This document shows positions 48,479-58,909 of a DNA stretch of 64,000 nt, in pieces. Under the pieces are notes generated by a model that saw only the letters and a list, made by a program, of their open reading frames with translations, was not told where the DNA came from and did no database searches. Location of the stretch: assembly GCA_963814975.1 (NCBI GenBank), contig CAWFFB010000026.1:169991-233990 (forward strand), in the 5' to 3' direction. Source of the DNA: CAVUXJ01 sp963814975. Its GTDB lineage: Bacteria; Acidobacteriota; Vicinamibacteria; Vicinamibacterales; CAVVIG01. Numbering within the stretch: position 1 is the stretch's first letter; every line of letters starts with the position of its first letter. A program made the position numbers and the translations under genes.

Positions 48479-51400
48479 ATGATCCTCGTGTACGTGTTGA
48501 CACTCCCAAGTGGTGCGTGCGTCGACACTGCAGAACGAACACAGCTAGCGCAATTTGAAACGGGTGCGCGCGCCGTTCGGGTCTTTGTTGATCTGGGGAC
48601 GGTACGCCGACGCGGAGTTGTCTGCAGCGCATCTGTTGCGTTCCGTCGAGAAGACTGGCGATGCACGTTCGGAAACGCTCGCGCTCACCCTAGACCTACT
48701 CGTCGAGACCCGCTGGAGAAACGGCGACGCCTCGAGCGACACATTGTCGAGGGCCGAACTCGTGGTGCAGATGCGTCGCGCCAAGTCGGACGCCCAGGGT
48801 CAGGCGCTGAGCCTCCGCAACCTGGGCCGCGTCTTGCTCCTGGCTGGCCGCCCAGCGGAAGCGGTTACGGCGTTGCAAGAGGGTGTCGCCGTCTTGGAAG
48901 CTTCCGTTGGTCCCACCCACCCTGCCCTTGCAGAATCGCTCGACGCCCTCGCACCCGGTCTGATGGAACTAGCTCAGTACCAGGAGGCCGAGCGGGTCCT
49001 TAGGCGCTCGCTCGACCTCAAACAGGGTGCGGGTAGCCCTGAAGGTCCCTCAATCGCCCGCACCCTCGAGCTTATCTCGCTTGTGTCCCTGCGACAAGCG
49101 CGATACACACAGGCGCGCGCACCGCTAGAACGTGCGCTTGCAATTCGACGGGCGCAACCCCAACACCCGGAAACCGCGACGACGTATGCGCTCCTTGGTG
49201 ACTTGCTTTGGTTTGAAGGTCAGCCAGTCCGGCGCGCGAGGCCTTTGAGCATTGTGTGTCGATCGCCGAGAAAGCTCTCCGAGTGGATCACCCGGACATC
49301 GCTCTTTGCACGAGGCGACTTGGCCTCATGCTCGTCAACCTTGGGGAAATAACCAGGGCACTGGCGCTCTTGGAGCGTGCGGCTAGCATCGCCGAACACA
49401 GTCTCGGCAGCGAGCACCCGCTGCTTGCTCGGTACCTAAACGACTTGGCCGAAGCCCATCGAACCCTAATGGACTTCCGAACTGCGCGTTCCCTGTACGA
49501 GCGGGCACTAGGTATCCTCGAGCATCATCTTGGGACCGACCGTCAGGATGTGGCGACCGTTGTCTACAATCTTGCATTGGTCAGCAGCGACCTCGCCGAT
49601 CTCCACGAGGCGCAGCGTCAGTTCGACCGCGCTATCTCGATTTGGCGGGACCGTCTTGGTTCCCATCACCCGTTCGTCGCGGTCGCGATGGCAAGCCTTG
49701 CGCAAACACTGCTAAGGCATGGGCGCGAAAAGCAGGCACTATCACTCCAGCAGGAGGTTCTGGTAATTCGTGAAAGGAGCCTTGGCCGCAAATCATCCCG
49801 ACACCGCGGACATACTCGGTGATCTGGCAGACACGCTCATGGCGTTGGGCCGGACGGCGGAAGCAGCTAAAGTGTCTGCCCGCGCCATTGGCATTTGGGA
49901 GAGTGATGGGACTCTCGATTCGCCCGGGTTTGCCGCTGCTCTGAAGCTGCGCGCGAATGTTCTGGCTGTATCCGGCAAGCTCAGCGAAGCGCGAGAATAC
50001 TATGTTCGTGCCCTAGAGATCACGGAGCGTATTCTTGGGTCAGACCATCCCAACAGCGCGGACCTTCGAGTGAGACTCGCGGCGGTAGCGATGGATGCCG
50101 GCCAGAATGAACTTGCCCGAGAGCAAGCCCTGGCTGCTGAGGACGCCGCTCGGCGCTTTCTGCTGCTAACGCTTCGATACTTGCCTGAGCGCGAGGCCGT
50201 GAGTTACGCATTGCGAAGACCAAGTGGCCTGAACCTCGCCCTTTCCATCGCCGTAGTCTCCAGTCGAATGGGAACGTCAGATTCCACGTCGGTGTTCGAT
50301 GCGGTCGTGAATAGTCGCGCCCTAGTCTTCGACGAGATTGCAGCACGGCGCAGAATGGTCGGAGCCGCTCCAGAGGGGAATCTAGCAGTTCGTTGGACGG
50401 CCTGGATCTCCGCACGGCAGCGACTCGCCAACCTTGCGGTCCGTGCTGGTCAAGCTCAATGGTTGCCGAGTCAGCTCTCCATGCTTCAAGAAGCGCGCCG
50501 TGAAGCCGAACGTACTGAGCGTGCGCTAGCCGAGCAGAGCGCGACGTTCCAGGCCGACCAGAAGAAATCCACGATTAACTTGAACGAGCTACAAGGTAAG
50601 TTCCTCGAGGAAGCGCGCTCGTGTCGTTTGTCAAATATGATCGCGCTGTCGATGTGGTATCGACGGTCGTAGGTTCCAAGCGCGCTGTCTCATCGTATGT
50701 GGCATTTGTAATCGGCCCGACGTCCACGAAACCTGCGGTTGTTCCGCTTGGCCCTGCAAGCTTGATCGACGCGGACATTGGGAAGTGGCGGAACCAAGCC
50801 ACAGCGATAGTCATTCAGTCGAGGGGCCCAGCGGCAGCGGAACGGAGCCTTCGGTTGATCGGTGACCGCCTAAAACGACGGATTTGGAAGCCTCTTGAGC
50901 CGCATATCCGTGGCGCCGATCGAGTCTTTGTCGTGCCGGACGGTTCCATTCATCTGGTCAACCTCGTCGCCCTACCGGTCGGCACGTCACAGTACTCTGG
51001 TCGATCGTGGCCCGCTGATTCACTACCTCACGTCGGAGCGCGATATCGTGCAATTGGCGCAGGAGCGGCCAACCACCGCCCAAGGCTTGTTGGCGCTTGG
51101 AGGCGCAGCCTTTGACGCACCGAGTCGCCTGCCGTCCTCGATACTCTCCACGGTCGAGCTGAGCGCAACGAGTACACGCTCACATTGTGGTTCGTTTCAC
51201 TCGCTGCAATTCAGCCCGCTGCCTGGAACGCTCCGCGAGGTTGAAGGATCTCGGCTCGCCGTTGGAGCGAAGTTGAAAGACAACCACTACGACACGTGGA
51301 TCTCCTGAGCAGGGGCAGCTGCGAACGAACGTGCTTTCAAGGAGCAGGCGCCAGGGCATCGCGTGCTCCACCTAGCTACGCACGGATTTTTTCTCGGAGG

Positions 51401-51926
51401 TGATTGCTCACCCGGAGCCATGGGCGGCAGGGCCGTCGCCGGATTGAAGATTGCGGACCGACAGAGCGTCGTCATCGCTAACACCGAGAGTCCCCTGTTG
51501 CAGACTGGATTGGCTCTCGCTGGCGCCAACCACCGGACCCAGTCAGCGCTGGATGAAGAAGACGGGATTCTGACCGCGGAGGAAATTGCGGCATTGAACC
51601 TCGCAGGAGTCGAGTGGGCGGTGCTCTCCGCCTGTGATACGGGTCTTGGCGGAGATCCAGGGCCGGCGAAGGCGTGTTCGGATTGCGTCGCGCGTTCCAG
51701 ATTGCTGGAGTCCGCACGATGATCATGAGTTTGTGGTCGGTTGAAGACGAGGCAACACGTGTGTGGATGGGTGCACTGTACCGAAGGTCGCCTGCAGAGA
51801 AACCTCAGCACCGCCAATGCCGTTCGCGAGGCAAGCCAAACCATACTGCGCAACCGGCGCGCCCACGGCCAGAGCACCCACCCGTTCTATTGGGCCGCGT
51901 TCGTGGCTGCTGGAGACTGGGAATAG
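48479..51926 (+). pseudogene. TPR-CHAT caspase-like protease, frameshifted
   Basis: The start near 48479 (MILVYVLTLPSGAC) is approximate. Tetratricopeptide repeats of the kinesin-light-chain type span about 48.6-50.1 kb (AEAVTALQEGVAVLEASVGP; TARSLYERALGILEHHLGTD; EAREYYVRALEITERILGSD). A helical linker follows, then the CHAT domain: VFVVPDGSIHLVNLVALP, catalytic His in LHLATHGFFLGG (codon 51381), catalytic Cys in LSACDTGLGG (codon 51633), VRTMIMSLWSVED, and the last motif HPFYWAAFVAAGDW. At least six frame changes occur. CHAT is a clan-CD protease domain akin to separase and caspases, often acting as a signalling or immune effector. Confidence 0.85.
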
Positions 51927-52548
51927 GAATCGGTCACCTGCGAGCACTCTGATACTCGCGCGTCGGAACCGCACAATCAGGTGCTCGTGACTGTCCTACA
52001 CCTGGATCGAACCGCATGCTTGCGTCGCACGCCGAGGATCTGATTCTGTAGATCGCATCACGGTCCCCTATGTCGAATCGTGCGCGGTGTCCGACGGCCA
52101 CGCCCCCACGGTGCTGTTGCGCGGTCCACGCCTCCGTCTGATGCGCCGTGACGTTCGAGGTCGGACCAAGGCTTAAACCGGCTTACACCATTCCATCGCG
52201 TCAAGACAGCAGTGCGGTGGGTCGTAGGACAGCACCACGGAACACAAACCGACGGGAAGGCGGCGGTCTGGACCGTGAAGAAGTCCATCGAGGTGAGTTG
52301 GAGACGTGCTTGGTGAAGGTGCGCCATGATTGAGACTGGCGGACCAACGAGACAACCCAGATACTTCGCGGCCACCGTGCCTGCGCGTGAAGCCGAACTT
52401 CTGTAATTTCGACTTGTGGCATTTCTGCTGGCGCTCTCAAAGTGGATTCGTCTCGCGTATCTGTCGGATCTGAGGCACCGAGACTGCTCATCGCGGCGGC
52501 CAGAGGCATTTCTCAGGCTGTTCCAAGAACTGGGGCGACGACCTCGCG
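51927..52548. other. Non-coding stretch between convergent CHAT and kinase genes
   Basis: About 620 bp. I find no frame that reads like a protein, no tRNA and no clear terminator hairpin. Convergent genes on either side imply terminators here. Confidence 0.45.
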
Positions 52549-54317
52549 CTACCGTTTGCCGCTAGCGTTGTCGAGCGTGAGCTGTCTGACCCACAAACCC
52601 TCGACAACTTCACGTCCGCTGAGGGGCTGCGTGAACAGGGTGCGGAACCTGGCCCCGGAGTCGACCGGTCGGGCTCGGTTGGCGCCAGCCCGCCGACGCC
52701 GCGACCCGCGGAAATTCTCGATCGTCGCAGCCGGCAACCGCTGGCTCTGGCCTGACCCTCCAACGCGTGGCGCCGGCAGCAGGCGAAACGCATCCTCGAA
52801 CGCCGACAGTCGCTCCTTGCTGGCGAAGACGAGAAAGTGCTCCTTTCCCCCAGCGCTCGAGACTTGCCAGTTGTAGCCGGCGGGCACGCGCACTTCCTGA
52901 TTGGCCGGCAAAGGATTGGTGAGAGTCTGCCCGGGAATCGGGAACAGTAGATAGGCCTCGTCTTGTTCGTCTTCGTTGACGACGTAAAGGTACGTCGGCG
53001 CCGACGTGCTCACCGACAAGCTGATCTCGTCACTCACCTTGACCGATTGGCCGACGCCAAGAAGCTCTCTCCCAGCCGCGCCGTTCATGCGGTAGAACGC
53101 CGCCTCGATCGCATACGAATCAGCCCGCAGCGACACATCAGTTCCTGCGGGACGGTTCGCCTCCGTTGGTGCCCCAGCCGTTGTCCCTGGACCTCGGCTC
53201 GTGCCCCAGAATGCAGCTCCCATAGACAAGATGGCCGTGGCGGTCGCGCCTCCAACCCAGAGCCGCCAGCGGTGGCTCGTCGAAGGATCGGGCACCGGCT
53301 CCGGTGGCGCCAGAAGGTGTACCAGCTCCGTCTCCAGCGCACCGGCGGATGAGAAACGTGATTGGGGGGTCGCGCCGTCGCCCGCTCCACGAGGTGAATG
53401 AAGCCGTCCGGCAAGTCGGGCCGGATGTCACGCAGGCGTTTCTGCGCGCCCGTCTTGTGAGCGTCGATGAACGCTGCTTGACTGGTGGCATACACGGGGT
53501 AGTCGTTGGTCACGAGATGAAAGAGCAGGACCCCAAGACTGTAGATGTCGGACGCCGCGCTTCGCGGCTGGTCGTTCAGAACTTCCGGGGCCATGTAAAC
53601 TGGTGTCCCAATGATGTCGTTCCCCTTGCGGGGCTCGGCCGCGAGCGGACGACCAGCGCCGAAGTCCACGAGCACGATCTGTCCGCCGTCCCGGCGCATG
53701 ACGTTGTGCGCCTTGATGTCGCCGTGGAGTACGCCGACCGAGTGTACCGCTGCGAGTGCACGACACAACTCGATGCCGATGTTCGTCGCCTCGCTGGCGC
53801 CAAAGCCCTGCGTCTTCGTGAGCTCCTCGAGCGTCTGACCCTGGACGAGATCCATCCACAGCCCGACACGACCCTGCTTGTGATCCGCGCCGTAGACCCG
53901 CACCACGTTCGGGTGCCGGACTTTGGCCAGCAGCCGCGCTTCGTCCAGGACCTTTGAGGCCTCGAGCGACTGGCCGGCGCCGACGGCCGAGAGTTTCAGC
54001 GCGACGTCGATTTGCAGCCTGCTGTCGTGGGCCCGGTAGACGTCGCCGAACTCGCCCTCGCCAATCTTCTCCAGAATGGTCAGATGGGCCCACCGTCGCG
54101 GCACGTCGAGCGCGTCAGGCTGCATCCGATCGAAAGAGCGCTCGGCCCTCTGGTGGGCGGCTCCAATGGCGGCGATGTCCAGCAGGGCGTTCAACGCGTC
54201 GCGGTGGCTGTCCTGATAGGTGCGCTCGTGTTCTTCGTCTGGATCGACGGTCGTCCCTTCCGCGATTTTCTCGGCGAGCGGGAGGAGGGGGTCGTCTACG
54301 TCATCTTCAGCGTTCAT
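52549..54317 (-). pseudogene. Ser/Thr protein kinase with C-terminal DUF4384 domain, one frameshift in a G6 run
   Basis: From ATG 54317: helical N-terminus (1-75), then a full kinase domain with IGEGEFGDVYRAHDS (glycine loop), Lys108 in DVALKLS, LHGDIKAHNVMRRD (Asp200), DFGAG (218) and PVYMAPEVLNDQPRSAASDI. The frame breaks at the homopolymer 53364-53369. The next frame resumes with FSSAGALETELVHLLAPPEP, a transmembrane helix (WVGGATATAILSMGAAFWG) and a DUF4384 domain (PTYLYVVNEDEQDEAYLLFP; TNPLPANQEVRVPAGYNW). So it is a membrane receptor kinase with an extracytoplasmic DUF4384 sensor. It overlaps the upstream sigma gene by 11 nt. Confidence 0.87.
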
Positions 54318-54846
54318 ATGACATCTCCCGTGCGAGACGGACGAGCGCGCGGCTCACCGTCGTTCGCGCCGCCGCCACGCCGGATGTCTCGAGCAGCTCA
54401 GTCACCTCCGACCACGGAAGGCCTAGTTCGGCTCGGGCGATGATGGCTTCACGGTCCACGGGTGACAGACGCTGGAGGCCGGCCTCATATCGTGCCAGCC
54501 GCTCGCTCCCCAGGGCCAGGTCGTGCCGGGAAGGTTCGGCCGACTGTGGCACGGTCTGCTCCATTCCTGTTGAGACTTCGTCCCGCACCTTGCGCACTCT
54601 TTCCAGCAGGTTGTCGTAAAGCGTCCGCCTGAGGCGTCCCAGGAACGCTCTGTCGTGGCCGGGTTCCGCGCCGTTCATTTCTTGCGCAACTTCGGCAAGA
54701 GTGTCCCGGACGAGGTCGCGAGGGTCGATCGAGCCTCTTGCCCACAGCGGGGTCCGGCCGTGAGCCCATCGCGCGAGATAGAACGAGTACTGCTCGGACA
54801 GCTCTCTCACGCTCTCGTCGCGAATGCCGTCAGGCTTTGCGTTCAT
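54307..54846 (-). CDS. ECF-like sigma factor (second of a tandem pair)
   Basis: 179 aa. Region 2: GSIDPRDLVRDTLAEVAQEM and FLGRLRRTLYDNLLERVRKV. Region 4: LSPVDREAIIARAELGLPWSEV, then VSRALVRLAREM. It resembles the ECF group encoded next to kinases, in which phosphorylation replaces an anti-sigma factor. The stop overlaps the kinase start by 11 nt, and its own start overlaps the preceding sigma gene by 17 nt, so translation is coupled. It shares REAIIAR and LVRLA-EMSYER with the neighbour, so the pair arose by duplication. Confidence 0.85.
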   Translation of the reverse strand: MNAKPDGIRDESVRELSEQYSFYLARWAHGRTPLWARGSIDPRDLVRDTLAEVAQEMNGAEPGHDRAFLGRLRRTLYDNLLERVRKVRDEVSTGMEQTVPQSAEPSRHDLALGSERLARYEAGLQRLSPVDREAIIARAELGLPWSEVTELLETSGVAAARTTVSRALVRLAREMSYER

Positions 54847-55489
54847 ACGACATCTCCCAAGCCAGTCGAACTAATGAGCGCCTCACCGCCATTTGTGCGG
54901 CTGGAACGCTGGGCTTGTTCAGTGCCGTGGCAACCTCAGGCCAGGGGAGTCGAAGTTCAATGCGCGCGATGATGGCCTCGCGCTGATCGGGTTTCACTCG
55001 CTCAAGCGCGGCATCGTACCGGTCCATGAGCTCTGCGGCGATGGCATCCTCCTCAGGCGACGGCGCAGGTGATGACTTCGACGACTCGAGCGGTTCCACG
55101 TGCCCTCGGCGTTGAGCCTGACGGATCCGGTCCGTGATGTTGTTGCGGAGTGTCTGGCGCACGTAGCCCAGGAACGCTCCCTCGTGGCGAGGCTCGAACG
55201 TATCGAGTTTCCGAATCACCTGGAGCAACGTGTCCTGCACGACGTCCTGGGTGTCGCTCGGTCCACGGGCCCAAGGCGGAGACGGCCGTGGGCCCAGTAT
55301 CCGGAGCCGCTTGGAGTAACGCTCGAAGAGGTCGTTGAGTGCCGCTTCGTCACCGCGCCTCGCGCGCACGACGAGGTCAAAGGAGGATTCGGGGTCGAGC
55401 TCCTGCTGACCGTCTGGGGCGGCTTTTAGCGATGGTGGGAAGCCGGTCCGCATGGGTCCAGCTGGCGAAGTCATGAGTGCTGTCATCAT
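54830..55489 (-). CDS. ECF-like sigma factor (first of a tandem pair)
   Basis: 219 aa from ATG 55489 behind GGGAG; an open frame back to 55657 lacks a convincing start. Region 2 covers FDLVVRARRGDEAALNDLFE, DTQDVVQDTLLQVIRKLDTF and FLGYVRQTLRNNITDRIRQ. Region 4 covers VKPDQREAIIARIELRLPWP and VRRSLVRLAWEM. It is the first gene of the sigma-sigma-kinase operon. The promoter must lie upstream in 55490-55919 and may be autoregulated. Confidence 0.86.
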   Translation of the reverse strand: MMTALMTSPAGPMRTGFPPSLKAAPDGQQELDPESSFDLVVRARRGDEAALNDLFERYSKRLRILGPRPSPPWARGPSDTQDVVQDTLLQVIRKLDTFEPRHEGAFLGYVRQTLRNNITDRIRQAQRRGHVEPLESSKSSPAPSPEEDAIAAELMDRYDAALERVKPDQREAIIARIELRLPWPEVATALNKPSVPAAQMAVRRSLVRLAWEMSYERKA

Positions 55490-55919
55490 ATGTTCTCCCG
55501 CGTGCGTTGCGACAAGATCTTGGGGTGTAAACCCTCTTGTGAGCACTAACGCATCTCGCGGCCGAATCCAACAGACGTTCTGGCGACTGTTCCCACCAGA
55601 AAGCTCTGTACCCGTTGTGCCGCTTGAGGTTACCGCGTTGGTACCTTTCTCGAGCATTCCTCGCGGCCGGGCGCCCAGTGTTCGTCATCCGCCGAGACGA
55701 GCCTGCGAAACGCGTTTAAGGTTCGCGAGGGACCTCCACCATGACGGGTGGGAGTGCCGACACATGAATGCGTCAACGACCAGCATTGCAGGCCCAAACA
55801 TCGATGTCGATATGCCCGCCGTTGCAGTCCGCGGATCGTCACAAGAACCGTAGGCACAACCAGCGGGGGGAGTCCGCGGTCGTGCCTGCAGGCGCTGAAG
55901 TCCGGACGTCGGAACACGA
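55490..55919. promoter_or_regulatory. Upstream region of the sigma/kinase operon
   Basis: 430 bp with no protein-like frame. By position it carries the promoter of the sigma operon and the end of the 129-aa protein transcript. I could not identify a specific ECF-type promoter. Confidence 0.4.
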
Positions 55920-56309
55920 CTACTTGTCCGGATAGATGAACTGCCGTCCGGGGGACTCCTCAGGCCACCAGACCGCGATCGGCCTCGGGCTCTTGAGCGA
56001 CGCCTCTGCAAACGTGATCACCTGATCGCGCTTCAGGTCGGCGGGCCGATCGACCGGGGAGGTGAAGGCGGTGAAGTGCACGATCCTACGGTCTCGGCTG
56101 AGCACGCGGACCACACTGTGCGCGTGTATGTCGAGCCTTTCAAAGATGTAGGTGCCGGAGCCCAGCGACACACCAGGCAGGCCGACCGGTTGACTGAAGC
56201 TGACGTACATCGTGTCGTTGTCGTGCACGCCCGCACCGATGGACGCCGTATTGGCCAGACCCAGGATGATCGTGCCCGCCGCGGCCACGAGCCCTCTGCA
56301 AGAAAACAT
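55920..56309 (-). CDS. Exported protein of unknown function, 129 aa (paralogue of 42299-42688)
   Basis: Signal peptide MFSCRGLVAAAGTIILG. The mature part has TMYVSFSQPVGLPGVSLGSG, VVRVLSRDRRIVHFTAFTS, PIAVWWPEES and a terminal GRQFIYPDK. Same length as the copy at 42.3 kb and alignable end to end without gaps. Both copies flank the 43-55.5 kb region, and in opposite orientations. Confidence 0.85.
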   Translation of the reverse strand: MFSCRGLVAAAGTIILGLANTASIGAGVHDNDTMYVSFSQPVGLPGVSLGSGTYIFERLDIHAHSVVRVLSRDRRIVHFTAFTSPVDRPADLKRDQVITFAEASLKSPRPIAVWWPEESPGRQFIYPDK

Positions 56310-56395
56310 CGTCTTACCCTCCTCATCACCGCACGAGCTTGATTGCCCGTTGTTCTCTGTGTTAAACGCGGGCGGGAGGGTAAACGAACAGACCA
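56310..56395 (-). promoter_or_regulatory. Conserved 5' leader of the 129-aa protein gene (copy 2)
   Basis: On the minus strand: GCGTTTAACACAGAGAAC, ACGGGCAATCA, then GTGATGAGGAGGGTAAGACG before ATG 56309. It shares the same blocks, in the same order, with the leader at 42212-42298. Confidence 0.6.
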
Positions 56396-56591
56396 GTGCA
56401 GAAGACGGGGATTAGTTGGGGTAGGTCAGCGCGAAACTGCCCAGCATATGGCGACGACTCGCGGACGCCGGCGGTCACAGGGATGACCTGCGACTCACCC
56501 GCGGCGTGCCCGTTCACAACGAAGCCGACACGCTACGGCGGCAGAAGCCTCGCCGGTGGCTTTTTCGTCTACCCTCTGCGCGCGCGATCGC

Positions 56592-57323
56592 TCAGGCCGG
56601 CAGAGGGATCACCGGCAGACCAGGCGTCGAGAAGATGATCTCCGTGATGGCCTTGATGCTCCGATTGCCGTAGCGAAACGGAACGACGAGCCGGAGCGGG
56701 GCACCGTGCCTCGGCGCAATCGGCGCGTCGTTCATCAGCCACGCCAGCATCACTTGCGGGTGCCGCAACGTGGCGATCGGCTCGTCCACGTAGTGCCGGT
56801 CGGACGCGATGAGACGGCAGTAATGCGCGCCTGGGACGAGGCCCAGGATGTCCGCGAAGTCGCTGAAGCGGACACCGGTCCATTTCACGATCCCGCGCGG
56901 GTTTGGGGCTCCACATTGCAGGAGGAAGGTGTGAGAGACGCGGGGCAGCTTGTCCAGATCCTCGAAACGCAACGTTCCGGTGAGCTTGGCCAGACCACGG
57001 GTATCCAGCTTGATCGCCATCTTCCGATAGTCGAATTCGACGTCCGGCGCCTGCCGGTTCGGTGTACGCCACATCAACGGGTCCGTGATCGGCCCCGCCT
57101 CGCTGTCCTGATGCTCGGGGGCGGAACCATCCGGATTGAGCGGGAGCGGCGCCGGAAATCCCTGCCGGAGCGGCCGCTCGACGAGTCGATCGGGCCACGG
57201 CTCTTGTCCCGGCGGCATCTGGGCCGCCTGCGCCTGCAGCTCCTCGGGCGTCACGCCCAACGCAAGGCCGGCAAGCGTCGCCCCCGAAATGCCACAGATC
57301 GCGTCACGTCGTGAGATAGGCAT
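56592..57323 (-). CDS. Tat-exported molybdopterin-dependent oxidoreductase (sulfite oxidase/MsrP-like fold)
   Basis: 243 aa. Tat leader MPISRRDAICGISGATLAGL. The molybdopterin-binding fold has the metal-ligand cysteine Cys137 in SHTFLLQCGAPNPRGIVKW and GVRFSDFADILG, then VDEPIATLRHPQVMLAWLMN, and the C-terminal GAPLRLVVPFRYGNRSIKAI. Short single-domain members of this family (YedY/MsrP and relatives) reduce or oxidise S- or N-oxides in the periplasm. The substrate is not known here. No heme partner is next to it. Confidence 0.88.
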   Translation of the reverse strand: MPISRRDAICGISGATLAGLALGVTPEELQAQAAQMPPGQEPWPDRLVERPLRQGFPAPLPLNPDGSAPEHQDSEAGPITDPLMWRTPNRQAPDVEFDYRKMAIKLDTRGLAKLTGTLRFEDLDKLPRVSHTFLLQCGAPNPRGIVKWTGVRFSDFADILGLVPGAHYCRLIASDRHYVDEPIATLRHPQVMLAWLMNDAPIAPRHGAPLRLVVPFRYGNRSIKAITEIIFSTPGLPVIPLPA

Positions 57324-57631
57324 ATCCGTCCCCCATTGCTCAAAAGTGGTCAGCCGGATGGCATCTGCTACCGCCTAGTATGCGGCCCTCTGGGTGCTTC
57401 GGCGACAGATAAAGTACGCGGACGGATCCTCGCCTAAATGGCTCATTGCCTGATCTCGTCCGGGCACTCGAAGCAGCGACGACGAGCAACGCGATCGCGT
57501 CTGTCACGCCTTCGCTGAGCCTTCGAACCTGATCGAGTACCGCCGGATGTTCCCAATCGATGATATCCGTGGACTCGGAAATTGTTCCATCGAGGCTTCA
57601 TCCCTGGATCCGACCGGAACGTCGCGGGATG
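57324..57631. other. Short intergenic gap
   Basis: About 300 bp with no coding, RNA or repeat signal that I can see. Confidence 0.4.
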
Positions 57632-58321
57632 TCAGTCGGGGTTGCCGTACAGGGCCGCGACCGCCCCGCGGACCTCGGCGGCGGACCGAACGTATGCCGA
57701 TGCCGTCTTCGCGTCCTGACCGGTCTGATCGCGATCGAGCCACACTCGCTTGATGCCCAATTCTCGCGCTGGTGCGATGTCGTGATACCAACTGCACGCC
57801 ACGTGAACCCAGTCGCTGTCGGCGACCCCGGACGACTGAGCGAAGAAATGAAAGTGCGTCAATGACGGCTTGTAAGCGGACACTCGTTCGGCCGTCACCA
57901 CCGCGTCGAACCGCTGACGGAAAGAGCGATGGGTCTGCTCGAAGAGGGCCTCGTCGCAGTTGGTGAGGACGGCAAGCCGGCAGCCCATCGCGCGCAGATC
58001 CGCGAGCATCGGTTCGGTATCGTCGAAGATCGGTAACGTGGCCCACGAATCCGGGAGTGTACGGGCCTGCGGTTCGGAAAGCGTGACGCCCACATGCTCG
58101 GCCGCGCGCAACAAGGCAGTCACGAGAACGTCCTTGTACAGCCGGTGCGGTGTTTCGGCCTCCAACAGGCGCTCGAATCGATGATAGGCGCGCAGGATGT
58201 CCGATCTCCTGCTGCCGACAAGCGGATTGAGAATGGCTGAGAACCCAGCGTGCCAATCCACGAGCGTCCCGAAACAATCAAACGTGACCCAGCGTGAGTC
58301 AGTACCCGTCCTCGTCGTCAT
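57632..58321 (-). CDS. HAD-superfamily hydrolase (2-haloacid dehalogenase type II-like)
   Basis: 229 aa from ATG 58321, whose start overlaps the previous gene's stop (ATGA). HAD motifs: WVTFDCFGTLVDWHAGF with nucleophile Asp15, CRLAVLTNCDEALF (motif II), SAYKPSLTHFHFF (Lys, motif III) and HVACSWYHDIAPARELGIKR (motif IV). The cap pattern is that of L-2-haloacid dehalogenases (TLVDW, YKP), though many such genes are generic phosphatases. The pair with an NTF2-like protein upstream is an operon. Confidence 0.87.
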   Translation of the reverse strand: MTTRTGTDSRWVTFDCFGTLVDWHAGFSAILNPLVGSRRSDILRAYHRFERLLEAETPHRLYKDVLVTALLRAAEHVGVTLSEPQARTLPDSWATLPIFDDTEPMLADLRAMGCRLAVLTNCDEALFEQTHRSFRQRFDAVVTAERVSAYKPSLTHFHFFAQSSGVADSDWVHVACSWYHDIAPARELGIKRVWLDRDQTGQDAKTASAYVRSAAEVRGAVAALYGNPD

Positions 58322-58731
58322 GGCATGGGTCGGTCCCAGTTCCAGCAAGCCGCCTTGACCAACCACCGCCCAACGCTATCCTTTTCGAACCAGCAGAGGG
58401 CCTTCCCTCTGTTGTCAACGCGTTGACCAGCCAGGTCAACCGTGGCCGCGAATGTGGCGCGCCCAATCGCCAGATTCCCTTGTCCCTCCACATCCTCGAG
58501 GGGTTGTGTGAATCTTACGATGGGCGGGAATTGGTCCAGCCACGCTCGAAACGCCGCATGACCGCGCAGGACCGAGTGGTCGGCGGGCATGTACACGATG
58601 TCCTCATCGCATAGCGCGAGCACCTTGTCCCAGTCCCGCTCGATCAGCGCCGCGGTCCATTCTTGTTCTGTCAAGGTTCGGATCGTTTCACGATCCTCAG
58701 GGGTGAGAGTGGACGCAACGGAAATCGTCAT
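58318..58731 (-). CDS. SnoaL/DUF4440-like NTF2-fold protein
   Basis: 137 aa from ATG 58731 with a strong GGAGGTGACC leader; the open frame upstream of this has no coding character. NTF2-like: EQEWTAALIERDWDKVLAL, YMPADHSVLRGHAAFRAWLD, KALCWFEKDSVGRWLVKAAC. Such proteins act as isomerases or ketosteroid-like binders, or have no known activity. It ends in ATGA overlap with the HAD gene, so they are co-translated. Confidence 0.82.
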   Translation of the reverse strand: MTISVASTLTPEDRETIRTLTEQEWTAALIERDWDKVLALCDEDIVYMPADHSVLRGHAAFRAWLDQFPPIVRFTQPLEDVEGQGNLAIGRATFAATVDLAGQRVDNRGKALCWFEKDSVGRWLVKAACWNWDRPMP

Positions 58732-58909
58732 GGTCACCTCCATTTGTCTGTTGGCCGCGGGTGGATCTACGAGGCCGTGATGCAGCTGCTTCCTATTTCT
58801 GCCAGGGAAGACCGCTCCCGCTAGACGCCAGCGCCGTCGCGACGTTGGTGACCCGTGGGTGGGGGATACCAGTAGATTGAGGTGCCCCACACCTTCGCCG
58901 GCGACTGCA

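Noticed and set aside
52058..52509. Small minus-strand open frames downstream of the kinase
   Set aside because: Arg/Ser-rich composition with no conserved pattern and no good start sites; treated as non-coding.
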